A DNA stretch of 39,222 nucleotides from Azohydromonas lata NBRC 102462. Lineage in GTDB: Bacteria > Pseudomonadota > Gammaproteobacteria > Burkholderiales > Burkholderiaceae_C. The position numbers were made by a program, and so were the translations under genes. The stretch covers positions 1-39,222 of the forward strand of contig NZ_BCTC01000060.1 in assembly GCF_001571085.1 (NCBI RefSeq), given 5' to 3'. Below the pieces are notes generated by a model. It was not told the origin of the DNA. It searched no databases and was given only the letters and a program-made list of their open reading frames with translations. Shown here piece after piece: positions 1 to 8,611 of the stretch. The first letter of the stretch is position 1. Each line of letters starts with the position of its first letter.

Positions 1-203
1 CCCAAGCCTGGAACGTGGCCAGGCGCATCCAGTCCGGCATCTGCCACATCAACGCGCCCACCGTGCACGACGAGGCGCAGATGCCCTTCGGCGGCGTCAA
101 GGCATCGGGCTACGGCCACTTCGGTGGTCGCGCCGGCATCGATTCGTTCACGGACCTGCGCTGGATCACGCTGCAGACCACCGACCGCCACTACCCGTTC
201 TGA
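1..203 (+). CDS. Aldehyde dehydrogenase, C-terminal fragment (vanillin/benzaldehyde dehydrogenase type)
   Basis: Only the last 66 codons are in the window; the frame is open from base 3 and the gene starts upstream. The fragment holds the conserved C-terminal ALDH sequence around MPFGGVKASGYGHFGG followed by a RWITLQ tail. This is typical of the vanillin, benzaldehyde and salicylaldehyde dehydrogenase branch, which oxidises an aromatic aldehyde to the acid with NAD(P)+. The catalytic Cys and Glu lie outside the window, so activity cannot be judged. The sulfatase gene begins 7 nt after its stop, which suggests co-transcription and fits an aromatic-compound operon. The family call is firm; the substrate is inferred from the C-terminal sequence only. 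Confidence 0.85.
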   Translation, partial: QAWNVARRIQSGICHINAPTVHDEAQMPFGGVKASGYGHFGGRAGIDSFTDLRWITLQTTDRHYPF

Positions 204-210
204 GCACACC

Positions 211-1917
211 ATGAAGACTTATCGCAAGGTGGCGCTGGCCGCGGCGGTGCTGTGGAGCATGCTGACGCCCTCGCTGGCCGCCGACCAGCGCCCCAACGTG
301 CTGTTGATCGTGGCCGACGACCTCGGCTATTCCGACATCGGCGCCTTTGGCGGCGAGATCGCCACGCCGCACCTGGACGGCCTCGCACGCGCGGGCTTGC
401 GGATGACGCAGTTCTACACCTCGCCGTTCTGCTCGCCCACGCGCGCCATGCTGCTGTCGGGCGCAGACAACCACCGCGTCGGCTTCGGCAGCATGGCCGA
501 GCTGATGACGCCGCAACAGCGCAGCCGCGCCGGCTACGAGGGCTACCTCTCGGAGCGCACGGTGACGTTCCCGCAACTGCTGCGGGATGCCGGCTACCAC
601 ACCTACATGGCCGGCAAGTGGCACCTGGGCGTGCGCGAGGAGCATGCGCCTTCGAACCGGGGCTTCGAGCAGTCCTACGCCATGCTCAATGGCGGCGCGG
701 GCCACTTCGACCAGACGGGCATCATCACCGATGATCCCGACAAGGCGCCCGTCGCCTACTACCGCGACAACGGCAAGGACACGAAGGTGCCCGCCGAGGG
801 CTTCTTCTCCAGCGAGTTCTTCGCCTCCAGGCTGATTTCGTACATCGATGCCGACAAGGCCGACGGAAAACCCTTCTTCGGCTACCTGGCCTTCACGGCG
901 CCGCACTGGCCGCTGCAGGCGCCCGATGAGTACATCCGCAAGTACGACGGTGCCTACGACGTGGGCTACGACGTGATCCGCGAGCGCCGGCTCACGCGCA
1001 TGAAGGCGCTGGGCCTGGTGCCCAAGGACATGCAGCCCTACGTCGGCAACCCGGTGTGGCCGCGCTGGAAGGAGCTGACGCCGCAGCAGCAGCGCATCGA
1101 GTCCAAGCGCATGGCGGTGTACGCGGCGATGGTGGAGTCCATGGACGCGCAGATCGGCCGCGTGCTGGAGTACCTGCGGCGCACGGGCAAGCTCGACAAC
1201 ACCGTGGTGATCTTCCTGTCCGACAACGGCGCCGACGGCAACACGGTGCTGGACGAGGGCGCCACGCGCGAATGGGCCCACCGGCACGCCGACAACAGCG
1301 TGGCCAATACCGGGCGGCGCGGCTCCTTCGCGGAATACGGACCCGGTTGGGCGCAGGTCGGGTCCACACCCTTCAACATGTACAAGGCCTTCATGTACGA
1401 GGGCGGCATCGCGGTGCCGGCCATCTTCACCTTGCCCGCCGCGGCCACGCGTGGGCAGGTCGCGCGCGTGCCGGCCCATGTGACCGATATCGCACCCACC
1501 GTGCTGGATCTCGCGGGCGTGCGCGCGCCGGGCACGAGCTACCAGGGCCGCGAGGTGGTCCAACTGGAGGGCCGCTCGATGCTGGGCCTGCTGACGGGAC
1601 GGCAGCCGCTGGTGCACGAGGAATTCCTGCGCGGCTGGGAATTCAACGGCCGGCGCGCGCTGCGCAAGGGCGACTGGAAGATCGTGCTGGCCAACAAGCC
1701 TTGGGGAACCGGGCAGTGGCAGCTCTTCAACCTCGCCCGGGACCGCTCCGAGTTGCACGACCTCGCAAGAAGGCACCCCGCCAAGCTTCGGGAGCTTGTC
1801 GCCGAGTACGAGCAGTACGCGCACGGCAGTGGCGTGGTCGAGTTTGAAGGCCTGGCCGAGCGTCCCGGCTACAGCAACGGCCGCAAGTACTACGAGGATC
1901 TGAATGAAGGCCGCTGA
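211..1917 (+). CDS. Exported arylsulfatase (type I, formylglycine-dependent)
   Basis: A protein of 568 aa with a Sec signal peptide (basic MKTYRK, hydrophobic stretch, cleavage near SLAA at about residue 24), so it should act in the periplasm. It has the sulfatase hallmarks in order: metal-binding Asp pair D36-D37 in VADDLGYSD, the modification motif C74-S-P-T-R in which Cys is converted to formylglycine, GKWHLG (K136, H138), H232 in APHWPLQ, and D338-N339 in LSDNGAD. Length and motifs match AtsA-type arylsulfatases, which hydrolyse sulfate esters. The start at 211 directly precedes the signal peptide. The stop overlaps the next gene, a formylglycine-generating enzyme, by 14 nt, so the two are probably translationally coupled. 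The organic substrate is unknown; an aromatic or steroid sulfate is plausible from the neighbours. Confidence 0.93.
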   Translation: MKTYRKVALAAAVLWSMLTPSLAADQRPNVLLIVADDLGYSDIGAFGGEIATPHLDGLARAGLRMTQFYTSPFCSPTRAMLLSGADNHRVGFGSMAELMTPQQRSRAGYEGYLSERTVTFPQLLRDAGYHTYMAGKWHLGVREEHAPSNRGFEQSYAMLNGGAGHFDQTGIITDDPDKAPVAYYRDNGKDTKVPAEGFFSSEFFASRLISYIDADKADGKPFFGYLAFTAPHWPLQAPDEYIRKYDGAYDVGYDVIRERRLTRMKALGLVPKDMQPYVGNPVWPRWKELTPQQQRIESKRMAVYAAMVESMDAQIGRVLEYLRRTGKLDNTVVIFLSDNGADGNTVLDEGATREWAHRHADNSVANTGRRGSFAEYGPGWAQVGSTPFNMYKAFMYEGGIAVPAIFTLPAAATRGQVARVPAHVTDIAPTVLDLAGVRAPGTSYQGREVVQLEGRSMLGLLTGRQPLVHEEFLRGWEFNGRRALRKGDWKIVLANKPWGTGQWQLFNLARDRSELHDLARRHPAKLRELVAEYEQYAHGSGVVEFEGLAERPGYSNGRKYYEDLNEGR

Positions 1918-2959
1918 AACCGCGCTGCGCTTGGTGCTGGCCGCGGCGCTGGCGCTTGGCGCCGGCACCGCCTGCGCAGCCGGACGTGCCGCAGCCGGTT
2001 CGGACGGCCCGCTGTGCCGCGGCTACTCCGGCGTGCCGCAGGGCTTCGCAGCGGCCGGCGGCGCAGCGCCCAACCGCGCCGGCCTGGTGGCCGTCAAGGG
2101 CGGCAGCTTCACGATGGGCTCGCGCGACGGCTATCCCGAGGAGCGCGAGCCGCACCGGGTGCAGGTGCAGGACTTCCTCATCGACCGCCACGAGGTCACC
2201 AACGCCCAGTTCGCGGCCTTCGTGAAGGCCACCGGCTACGTCACCCGCGCGCAGCGGCCTCTCGATGCCTGGGCTTATCCCGGCGTGCCGCGCGAGCGGC
2301 TGGTGCCTTCGTCGGTGGTCTTCGTGCCGCCGCAGCGGCCAACGCCGGCCTACGGCTGGTGGCAACTCGTGCCGGGTGCCGACTGGCGCCACCCGCGCGG
2401 GCCGGGCAGCGGCATCGAGGGACTGGAGAACCATCCCGTGGTCCACGTGGCCTACGAGGACGCGCAGGCCTATGCGCGCTGGCTTGGGCGCGAGCTGCCG
2501 TCTGAAGCGCAGTGGGAATACGCCGCGCGCGGCGGGAGGGACGGCGAAGCCTATCCGTGGGGCAACACACCCGCCGTGCAGGGGCGGGCAATGGCCAACA
2601 GTTGGCAGGGACGCTTCCCTTTCGAGGATGACGGCGCCGACGGACATGCCGGCACCGCGCCGGTTGGCTGCTTCGAAGCCAATGGCTTCGGCCTGGTGGA
2701 CGTGGTGGGCAACGTCTGGGAGTGGACGTGGGATCGCTGGCGTGAGCGCCATGCCCAGGACGGCGGCGACAACCCCATGGAGGTCAGGCTTGCACAGGCC
2801 GAGGCGCCGCGGGGAACGCAGCCCCGCGTGATCAAGGGCGGCTCCTTTCTGTGTGCGCCGGACTTTTGCGTGCGCTACCGCCCAGCGTCGCGCCAGCCGC
2901 AGGACCCGCTGCTGGCCACGCAGCACCTGGGGTTCCGCACCGTCATCAACCTGCGGTAG
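1904..2959 (+). CDS. Exported formylglycine-generating enzyme (SUMF1/FGE family)
   Basis: A 351-aa protein. Its FGE-sulfatase domain begins at about residue 60 (VKGGSFTMGS) and contains the conserved DRHEVTNAQF, LPSEAQWEYAARGG, DVVGNVWEWT and RVIKGGSF blocks. The last block leads into C317-x4-C322 followed by RYRPASRQ. This matches the copper-binding Cys pair (human C336/C341) of true oxygen-dependent FGEs, unlike the many SUMF1-domain proteins that lack it. It should convert C74 of the adjacent sulfatase to formylglycine. The N-terminus (MKAAETALRL followed by an Ala/Leu stretch to about residue 26) looks like a Sec signal peptide, so modification may occur outside the cytoplasm. The ATG overlaps the sulfatase stop by 14 nt. 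Confidence 0.92.
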   Translation: MKAAETALRLVLAAALALGAGTACAAGRAAAGSDGPLCRGYSGVPQGFAAAGGAAPNRAGLVAVKGGSFTMGSRDGYPEEREPHRVQVQDFLIDRHEVTNAQFAAFVKATGYVTRAQRPLDAWAYPGVPRERLVPSSVVFVPPQRPTPAYGWWQLVPGADWRHPRGPGSGIEGLENHPVVHVAYEDAQAYARWLGRELPSEAQWEYAARGGRDGEAYPWGNTPAVQGRAMANSWQGRFPFEDDGADGHAGTAPVGCFEANGFGLVDVVGNVWEWTWDRWRERHAQDGGDNPMEVRLAQAEAPRGTQPRVIKGGSFLCAPDFCVRYRPASRQPQDPLLATQHLGFRTVINLR

Positions 2960-2968
2960 GCAGCAGCC

Positions 2969-2985
2969 GGCCTGTTGCGCAGGCC
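2969..2985. terminator. Weak hairpin between convergent genes
   Basis: GGCCTG and CAGGCC form a 6-bp stem with a 5-nt loop in the 101-nt gap between the convergent FGE and beta-keto-acid cleavage enzyme genes. There is no T run, so the terminator call rests only on position and symmetry. Confidence 0.3.
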
Positions 2986-3060
2986 ACCGCCCTGCATCGG
3001 CGCCGGCACTGCGCAGGCGCGGCCCCCCGCGTCACCGGTTGCAGTGCGGTCGCACCGGCT

Positions 3061-3990
3061 TCAAGGCGCCACGTGCTGCGCGCCCTTGAGCCGCAGCATC
3101 GCCCTGGCTTCGGCAGGCGTGGCGATCTCGTGCCCCAACTCTTCCAGCAGGCGGCGGATCTTGCGCACCTGCTCGGCGTTGCTGGTGGCCAGTTGCCCGC
3201 GGCCGAGGTAGAGGCTGTCCTCCAGGCCCACGCGCACGTTGGCGCCCATGACGGCCGCATGGGTCAGCAGCGGCATCTGGTGCCGTCCCGCGGCCAGCAC
3301 GGACCAGTGGTAGTCCGCGCCGAAAAGCCGGTTGGCCGTCTGGCGCATGAAGCCCACGTTTTCCGGGTCGGGCCCGATGCCACCCAGGACGCCGAAGATG
3401 GTCTGGATGAAGAACGGCGGCTTGACCAGACCCGCGTCCACGAAGTGCGCCAGGCTGTAGAGATGGCCGACGTCGTAGCACTCGAACTCGAAGCGCGTGC
3501 CGCAGCCTTCGCCCAGCTCCTGCAGGATGCGGCGGATGTCGCGAAAGGTGTTGCGGAAGATCGTGTCCTCGGTGCCCTCCACGTAAGCCCGCTCCCAGCC
3601 GTGCTTCCAGTCCTTGACCTTCGCGGCCATGGGATGGATGGAGAAGTTCATCGAGCCCATGTTGAGCGAAGCCATCTCGGGCTTGAAGCGCAGCGGCGCG
3701 GCCAGCCGCTGCTCCAGCGTCATGCTGGTGGAGCCGCCGGTGGTGATGTTGATCACCGCATCGCAGGCGCCGTGGATGGCGGGCAGGAACTGCGCGAACA
3801 CCTCGGGGTCGGCGCTGGGCCGGCCGTCGGCCGGATCGCGCGCGTGCAGGTGCAGGATCGCCGCGCCCGCTTCCGCGGCCTCGATGGCCTGCGCCGCGAT
3901 GTCCCGCGGCGTGAGCGGCAGGTAGGGCGACATGGTGGGCGTGTGGACCGCGCCGGTGACGGCGCAAGTGATGATGACCTTGTGTGCCAT
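3061..3990 (-). CDS. Beta-keto acid cleavage enzyme (BKACE, DUF849 family)
   Basis: A 309-aa TIM-barrel enzyme of the BKACE (formerly DUF849) family, whose founder Kce splits 3-keto-5-aminohexanoate. Members condense a beta-keto acid with acetyl-CoA and cleave it to acetoacetate and a new CoA thioester. The zinc site is visible as H47 and H49 in ILHLHARD and E257 in VGLEDSLYL; NITTGGS and FEFECYDVGH are other family blocks. An ATG 15 nt upstream is possible, but GGGAG sits 7 nt before the chosen start and overlaps the stop of the upstream gene. It is the last gene of an operon with a hydroxylase, an extradiol dioxygenase and an FAH hydrolase, so its beta-keto acid probably comes from ring cleavage. 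Family members differ widely in substrate, so none is assigned. Confidence 0.88.
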   Translation of the reverse strand: MAHKVIITCAVTGAVHTPTMSPYLPLTPRDIAAQAIEAAEAGAAILHLHARDPADGRPSADPEVFAQFLPAIHGACDAVINITTGGSTSMTLEQRLAAPLRFKPEMASLNMGSMNFSIHPMAAKVKDWKHGWERAYVEGTEDTIFRNTFRDIRRILQELGEGCGTRFEFECYDVGHLYSLAHFVDAGLVKPPFFIQTIFGVLGGIGPDPENVGFMRQTANRLFGADYHWSVLAAGRHQMPLLTHAAVMGANVRVGLEDSLYLGRGQLATSNAEQVRKIRRLLEELGHEIATPAEARAMLRLKGAQHVAP

Positions 3991-4001
3991 GGCCGGCTCC
4001 C

Positions 4002-4973
4002 TCACTCGATGGAAACTTTCACCCGCTTCACCACCTCGGCGTAGCGGGCGCGATCGCCTTGCATCAGATCCACCACCTGCTGCACCGGCCCGGGGCTGGG
4101 CACGAAGCCGAAGCCCGCCAGCCGCTCCTTCACGTCAGGTTGCTCCAGCGCCTCGTTCACGGCCTGGTTGATCTGCTTCGCCACGGCGGCGGGCGTGCCC
4201 TGCGGCGCCATCAGCGCCACCCAGGTCTGCGCATGCACGTCCCGGGGGCCGCCCGCCTCCTCCAGCGTGGGCACGTCCGGCAGCACCGGCGAGCGCGCGC
4301 GGTCGCCCACGGCGAGGAAGCGCAGCTTGCCTGCGCGCACCAGCGGCCCGGCGGTGGCGATGCTGCCGTAGGCCCAGTCGATCTCGTGGCTGGCCACGGC
4401 CGCGTAGAGCTGCGACGTTTCCTTGAAGGGCACGTGCAGCATGTCGGCGCCCAGCGCATGCTGCAGTTGGGCCGAGGCCAGGTGCAGGGGGCCGCCCACC
4501 GCGCTGGAGCCGTAGCGCACCGCCCCGGGCTTGGCCGTGATCGCGGCCAGCAGGTCCTTGAGCGTGCGGTACGGACCGTCGGCCGCCACCGCGACGAAGA
4601 AGCTGGTCTTGTAGAGCACCGCCACGGGCACCAGGTCCTTCTGCGGGTCGTAGGTCAGCTTCTTGAAGATCAGCGGGTTGATGGAGAGGTTGCCCACGTC
4701 CACCACGACCAGGTCCGCGCCGGTGGGCGGGGCGGCCTTCACCGCGTTGATGCCCACCACCCCGGCGCCGCCGGGCCGGGAGTCCACCACCACCGGCTGG
4801 CTCCACTGGGCCTGCAGCTTCTCGGCCACCAGGCGCGCCACGGTGTCCGGCCCGCTGCCGGTGGGAAAGGTGCTCGTGATGCGCACCGGCCCCTTGGTCG
4901 GCCCCTGCGCCATGACGCCCCCGGCCAGCGATGCCAGGGCCAGCGCCAGCAGGCGCCGCCTCGTCTCGTTCAT
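4002..4973 (-). CDS. Bug/TctC-type periplasmic substrate-binding protein
   Basis: A 323-aa protein with a signal peptide (MNETRRRLL, hydrophobic run, cleavage near GVMAQ). It has the two-lobe Bug fold signatures STFPTGSGPDTVARLVAEKL and VVVDSRPGGAGVVG, and a late LPDVPTLEEAG block. Bug proteins bind carboxylates or related small acids for tripartite tricarboxylate transport or sensing. GGAG lies 7 nt before the chosen ATG, which favours it over the longer frame starting at 5018. No TctA/TctB membrane genes are in the window, so it must use distant ones or act in sensing. Its place in the aromatic operon suggests that the ligand is the pathway's starting acid. Confidence 0.9.
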   Translation of the reverse strand: MNETRRRLLALALASLAGGVMAQGPTKGPVRITSTFPTGSGPDTVARLVAEKLQAQWSQPVVVDSRPGGAGVVGINAVKAAPPTGADLVVVDVGNLSINPLIFKKLTYDPQKDLVPVAVLYKTSFFVAVAADGPYRTLKDLLAAITAKPGAVRYGSSAVGGPLHLASAQLQHALGADMLHVPFKETSQLYAAVASHEIDWAYGSIATAGPLVRAGKLRFLAVGDRARSPVLPDVPTLEEAGGPRDVHAQTWVALMAPQGTPAAVAKQINQAVNEALEQPDVKERLAGFGFVPSPGPVQQVVDLMQGDRARYAEVVKRVKVSIE

Positions 4974-5048
4974 GTCTTGTCTCCTTGCTTGTCGTGGGCG
5001 CCGGGATGCGTGCCGCACCCGGCGCGAGCGATCCGGTGCCGGCCGCGC

Positions 5049-5909
5049 TCAGCCCTCGTCCACGATAGGGTTGCGCAGCAGGCCCACGCGCTCGATCTCG
5101 ACCTCGCAGACGTCGCCCGGCTGCATCCAGAGCTGCGGCTTGCGCGCCATGCCGACGCCCGAAGGCGTGCCGGTGATGAGGAGGTCGCCGGGCTCCAGCG
5201 CCATCGCCTGCGAGCACACCGACACCAGCGTCGCGACGTCGAAGATCATGTCCCGCGTGTTGGCCTCCTGCACGGTCTGGCCGTTGAGCCGGCACTGCAA
5301 CTGCAGGCCCTTGGCCCCGGGCGGCAGCTCGTCCGCGGTGACGAGCTCCGGCCCAAAGGCGCCGCTGTCGTCGAAGTTCTTGCCCAGCAGCCACTGGTTG
5401 GTGCGCAACTGGTAGTCGCGGATGGAGCCGTCGTTGAACAGCGAGTAGCCGGCCACGTGCGCCAGCGCCTGCTCCCTGGGGATGTAGCGCCCGGCCTTGC
5501 CGATCACGGCCACCAGCTCGGCCTCGTAGTCGAACTGCGTGGACACGTGCGGGCGCACCAGCGGTTGCCCGTGCGCGACCCACGAGGAGCGGTAGCGCTG
5601 GAACACGACCGGGTGCTTGGGTGGATCGAAGCTGCTTTCGGCCGCATGGTCCACGTAGTTCAGGCCGATCGCCAGCGCCTTGCCGGGGTTGAGCACCGGC
5701 GGGAGGTAGCGCAGCCCGGCCAGCGGCCGGCGCACGATGCCGCGCTCCACGGCGGCGCGCACGGCCTGCATGCCCGCTTCGCCCTGGCGCAGCAGCTCGT
5801 CCAGCGAGGCGGGGCCGCCGTCGGCGCCCAGGTCGATGAGCGCGTCGGCGCCCACGCGCACGCCCAGTGCGGGCTGGTCCTGGTCGTTGAGGAAAGCGAT
5901 GAATCGCAT
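5049..5909 (-). CDS. Fumarylacetoacetate hydrolase (FAH) family protein
   Basis: A 286-aa enzyme with the FAH C-terminal fold. Metal ligands are E129 and E131 in FDYEAELVAVIGK and D160 in YSLFNDGSIRDYQ; the ITGTPSGVGMAR block follows near residue 235. Family members hydrolyse or decarboxylate 2,4-dioxo acids, for example fumarylpyruvate hydrolase, acylpyruvases and the homoprotocatechuate isomerase/decarboxylase. It lies 12 nt after the extradiol dioxygenase gene, so it probably processes the ring-fission product or a tautomer of it. The exact reaction cannot be told from sequence. Confidence 0.9.
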   Translation of the reverse strand: MRFIAFLNDQDQPALGVRVGADALIDLGADGGPASLDELLRQGEAGMQAVRAAVERGIVRRPLAGLRYLPPVLNPGKALAIGLNYVDHAAESSFDPPKHPVVFQRYRSSWVAHGQPLVRPHVSTQFDYEAELVAVIGKAGRYIPREQALAHVAGYSLFNDGSIRDYQLRTNQWLLGKNFDDSGAFGPELVTADELPPGAKGLQLQCRLNGQTVQEANTRDMIFDVATLVSVCSQAMALEPGDLLITGTPSGVGMARKPQLWMQPGDVCEVEIERVGLLRNPIVDEG

Positions 5910-5921
5910 GAGATGTCTCCT

Positions 5922-6860
5922 TCAGCGCCCGGTCACGGGCTGTTCATGGTTGAGGATGAAATCGTCCGGCAGCGCCGGGCCCCAGACGTAGAACGAGTCT
6001 TCGGCCGGGTGGTCCGCCGCCGGCCAGTCCAGGTCGTGGGGCACGTACTCGATGCCGAAGGAGTACTCGGCCCAGCTGCCCCAGGGGTCGCGCACGTAGT
6101 GGAAATAGTTGGAGCCCAGGACGTGGCGGCCCACGCCCCAGCCCCGCTCGTAGCCCGCGGCGCGCATCTGCTCGGCGCCGCACCCCACCGCGTCGAAGCT
6201 GCCCACGTCCCAACTGGAGTGGTGCAGGCCCGGTGCCTGCGACTTGGCGAAGGCCACGAGGTGGTGGTCGCTGCCGTGCGCGCCATGCAGGAAGGCCACG
6301 AGGTCGGCCGACCCGTCCGACAGCCGCAGCCCAAGCACCTCGGTGCAGAAGCGCACCATGCGCGGCACGTCGGGGCTGAAGAACAGCACGTGCGAGAGCC
6401 GGCGCGGGCGTACCGGCGCCACGCGGCTGCGCGCGGGCGCCACGTCGGCACAGGGCTCGGCCCGGGACTTCTGGTCGGGCGACACCTTGGGCGCCACCAC
6501 CAGCTGCAGCGGCGTGCCGTCCGGGTTACGCAGCCACAGGCCCGTGCCGTCGGACAGCGGGTGCGGTTCGCAGCCCAGGCCCCGCTCCTCGATGCGCTGG
6601 CGCAGCGTGTCCATGTCCTGTGCGTAGATGCCCAAACGCAGGTATTCCAGGCGCTTGGGCGCTCCGCTGGCATGCACCGAGGCCCAGCAGTGCGGATGGC
6701 CGAAGGTGTGCAGGTCCAGGCGCTCGCCCACGCGCCGCACGTCCAGCCCGAAAGCGGCGTAGAAGCGCTGTGCCGGCTCCAGAGCGGGCACCGAGAACAC
6801 GAAGCGATCGACGGAATGCACGCCCACCCTGCCGGCACGGCGCGCAAGCCCTGTATCCAT
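5922..6860 (-). CDS. Extradiol ring-cleavage dioxygenase (type I, VOC fold)
   Basis: A 312-aa, two-domain vicinal-oxygen-chelate protein. The C-terminal domain carries the 2-His-1-Glu iron site: H157 in RRLSHVLFF, H213 or H214 in PGLHHSSWDV and E265 in SWAEYSF. The spacing is close to that of homoprotocatechuate 2,3-dioxygenase. It should cleave a catechol-type ring next to the vicinal hydroxyls with O2. The start at 6860 is chosen because GGAGG lies 8 nt upstream. An in-frame ATG at 6881 overlaps the stop of the hydroxylase as ATGA but lacks a ribosome site. The FAD hydroxylase upstream could supply the catecholic substrate. Confidence 0.88.
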   Translation of the reverse strand: MDTGLARRAGRVGVHSVDRFVFSVPALEPAQRFYAAFGLDVRRVGERLDLHTFGHPHCWASVHASGAPKRLEYLRLGIYAQDMDTLRQRIEERGLGCEPHPLSDGTGLWLRNPDGTPLQLVVAPKVSPDQKSRAEPCADVAPARSRVAPVRPRRLSHVLFFSPDVPRMVRFCTEVLGLRLSDGSADLVAFLHGAHGSDHHLVAFAKSQAPGLHHSSWDVGSFDAVGCGAEQMRAAGYERGWGVGRHVLGSNYFHYVRDPWGSWAEYSFGIEYVPHDLDWPAADHPAEDSFYVWGPALPDDFILNHEQPVTGR

Positions 6861-6877
6861 GGATTGATCCTCCGTGC

Positions 6878-8521
6878 TCATCGCGCCTGCCCGGTGATGT
6901 GCTGCAGCAGTGCGGCGCCTGCGCTGGGCCAGGCGTCGCCGCGCCAGGCCACGTGCTGGTCGGGACGCAGCAGCGTCAGCCGCGTCGGGTAGAGGTTCGC
7001 CACGCCCGGCTCGCTGGGCTGCAGCACCGTCAAGGGCACGCCGCAGCGCTGGGCCTGCGCGCGGGCGGCGGCGATGGTGGGCTCGTCGGCATCACGGGCC
7101 AGCAGCGTGAAGCCGGGGCCGAAGTGGTCGTACAGCGAGCTGCCGTCGTGCAGCCAGGCATGGGGCGCCAGGCAGCCCGGGCGCGACGAAGGCACGTAGT
7201 TGATGAAGTCGCGCGCCGGCGCGGCGCTGCCGTCCGGCACGATCACCGGCGAGTCGTCGTAGCGGTAGCCCAGCACCACGCCCAGCGTGGCGAACTCGCG
7301 CAGCTTGGTGGCCTGGATGCGCGCGCCGACATCGCGCCGCAGCCGCTCGCCCCGCTCGCCGGCGTCCTCCAGGCCCTCGGCCACCAGTTGGTTGCCCAGC
7401 GTGGCGTGGTTGAGCACGGCCTCGTCCAGCACCCACTCGTGCACCGGGCGGCGCTCGGCCTCGTAGCTGTCCAGCAGGGCCGGGCCGCCCCAGCCCTGCA
7501 GCACCGCGGCCAGCTTCCAGCCCAGGTCCACGCCGTCGGCCACGCCCATGTTCATGCCGTAGCCGCCGAAGGGCGGATGCAGGTGGCACGCGTCGCCGGC
7601 CAGGAAGACGCGGCGCTCGCGGTAGCGCTCGCCCAGCAAGCGGCTGGCGACCCACTCGTCGCCGCTGAGCACCTGGTAGGGCAAGTCGATTCCGGTGGCG
7701 CGGCCGATCAGCGAACGCGCGTCCAGGTCGGCCAGCCGCATGCCCTCGGCCACCTGCGTCGGCATGAAGAACCAGGTGTCGCCGCGGTCCATGGGGCCGA
7801 TGACGCTGGGCACGTCGCGGTTGACCTGCCAGTACATGATGGCCGGGCCATGCCGGTGCGCCTCGGCCAGCCCCGGTGCCCGGAAGATGATGTTGTAGTT
7901 GCGCGAGAGGCCGTGCTGCCCCTGCATGCGAACGCCCAGCAGCTCGCGCACCGTGCTGCGCGCGCCGTCCGCGCCTACGAGGTAGTCGGCCTGCACGTCG
8001 AGGTCGCGGCCCTGCGCCAGGTCGCGCAGTCGCGCCCGCACACCTTTGTCGTCCTGTTCGAAGCCGCGCAGCTCGCAGTTGAAGCGCAGCTCGACGCCGG
8101 GCAGCGACTGCACGTACTCGCGCATCACCTCTTCCACCGTGTACTGCGGTACCCACTGCGCATGCTCGGCATACAGCGGGTTGCGGCCCGGGGCGCAGTA
8201 GAAGGCGTTGTCGAAGCGCGCGAGCGCCGGGCCGGCCAGGCGGGTGACGAACAGGACGTTGGACGGGTAGTCCGTACCCAGCGGCGAGGCCGCGCGCAGC
8301 CGGTCGGCCAGCCCCCAGCGGCGCAGGTGCTCCCGCGTGCGCACATTGGTGGTCTTGGCGCGCGGGGCCACGCCTACGCGCTCGTTGCGCTCGACCAGCA
8401 GGCACGGCACCCCGCGCCGGCCCAATTCGATGGCCAGCGCCAGGCCCACCGGCCCGGCCCCGACGATCAGTACCCTCGGCGGCGCCTTGCTTGAGGGCCC
8501 CTGTGAACTTGTCTCCGCCAT
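6878..8521 (-). CDS. FAD-dependent aromatic monooxygenase (hydroxylase)
   Basis: A 547-aa group A flavoprotein monooxygenase. It shows the Rossmann FAD motif GAGPVG (residues 21-26), the DG motif in YLVGADGARSTVRE, and the GD motif in VFLAGDACHLHPPFGG. A thioredoxin-like C-terminal region as in phenol hydroxylase and MhpA is compatible with the length. Such enzymes hydroxylate phenolic acids using NAD(P)H and O2. It is the promoter-proximal gene of the operon running down to 3061 and faces a LysR regulator across 124 nt. Together with the extradiol dioxygenase it forms a hydroxylate-then-cleave pair. The substrate is unknown. Confidence 0.9.
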   Translation of the reverse strand: MAETSSQGPSSKAPPRVLIVGAGPVGLALAIELGRRGVPCLLVERNERVGVAPRAKTTNVRTREHLRRWGLADRLRAASPLGTDYPSNVLFVTRLAGPALARFDNAFYCAPGRNPLYAEHAQWVPQYTVEEVMREYVQSLPGVELRFNCELRGFEQDDKGVRARLRDLAQGRDLDVQADYLVGADGARSTVRELLGVRMQGQHGLSRNYNIIFRAPGLAEAHRHGPAIMYWQVNRDVPSVIGPMDRGDTWFFMPTQVAEGMRLADLDARSLIGRATGIDLPYQVLSGDEWVASRLLGERYRERRVFLAGDACHLHPPFGGYGMNMGVADGVDLGWKLAAVLQGWGGPALLDSYEAERRPVHEWVLDEAVLNHATLGNQLVAEGLEDAGERGERLRRDVGARIQATKLREFATLGVVLGYRYDDSPVIVPDGSAAPARDFINYVPSSRPGCLAPHAWLHDGSSLYDHFGPGFTLLARDADEPTIAAARAQAQRCGVPLTVLQPSEPGVANLYPTRLTLLRPDQHVAWRGDAWPSAGAALLQHITGQAR

Positions 8522-8611
8522 CGTTCGACTCCTTGTGCCGCTTGATGCCTGTCAAGCGGATGGAGCGAACTCTAGGAACGGCCCACCGATCGCAAAAGAT
8601 GGCAATAATTC

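Noticed and set aside
3984-6992. A 1002-codon plus-strand open frame opposite the aromatic operon
   Set aside because: It is very rich in His, Arg, Ala and Val without any domain, and each part lies opposite a gene with clear family motifs. It is a product of high GC content.
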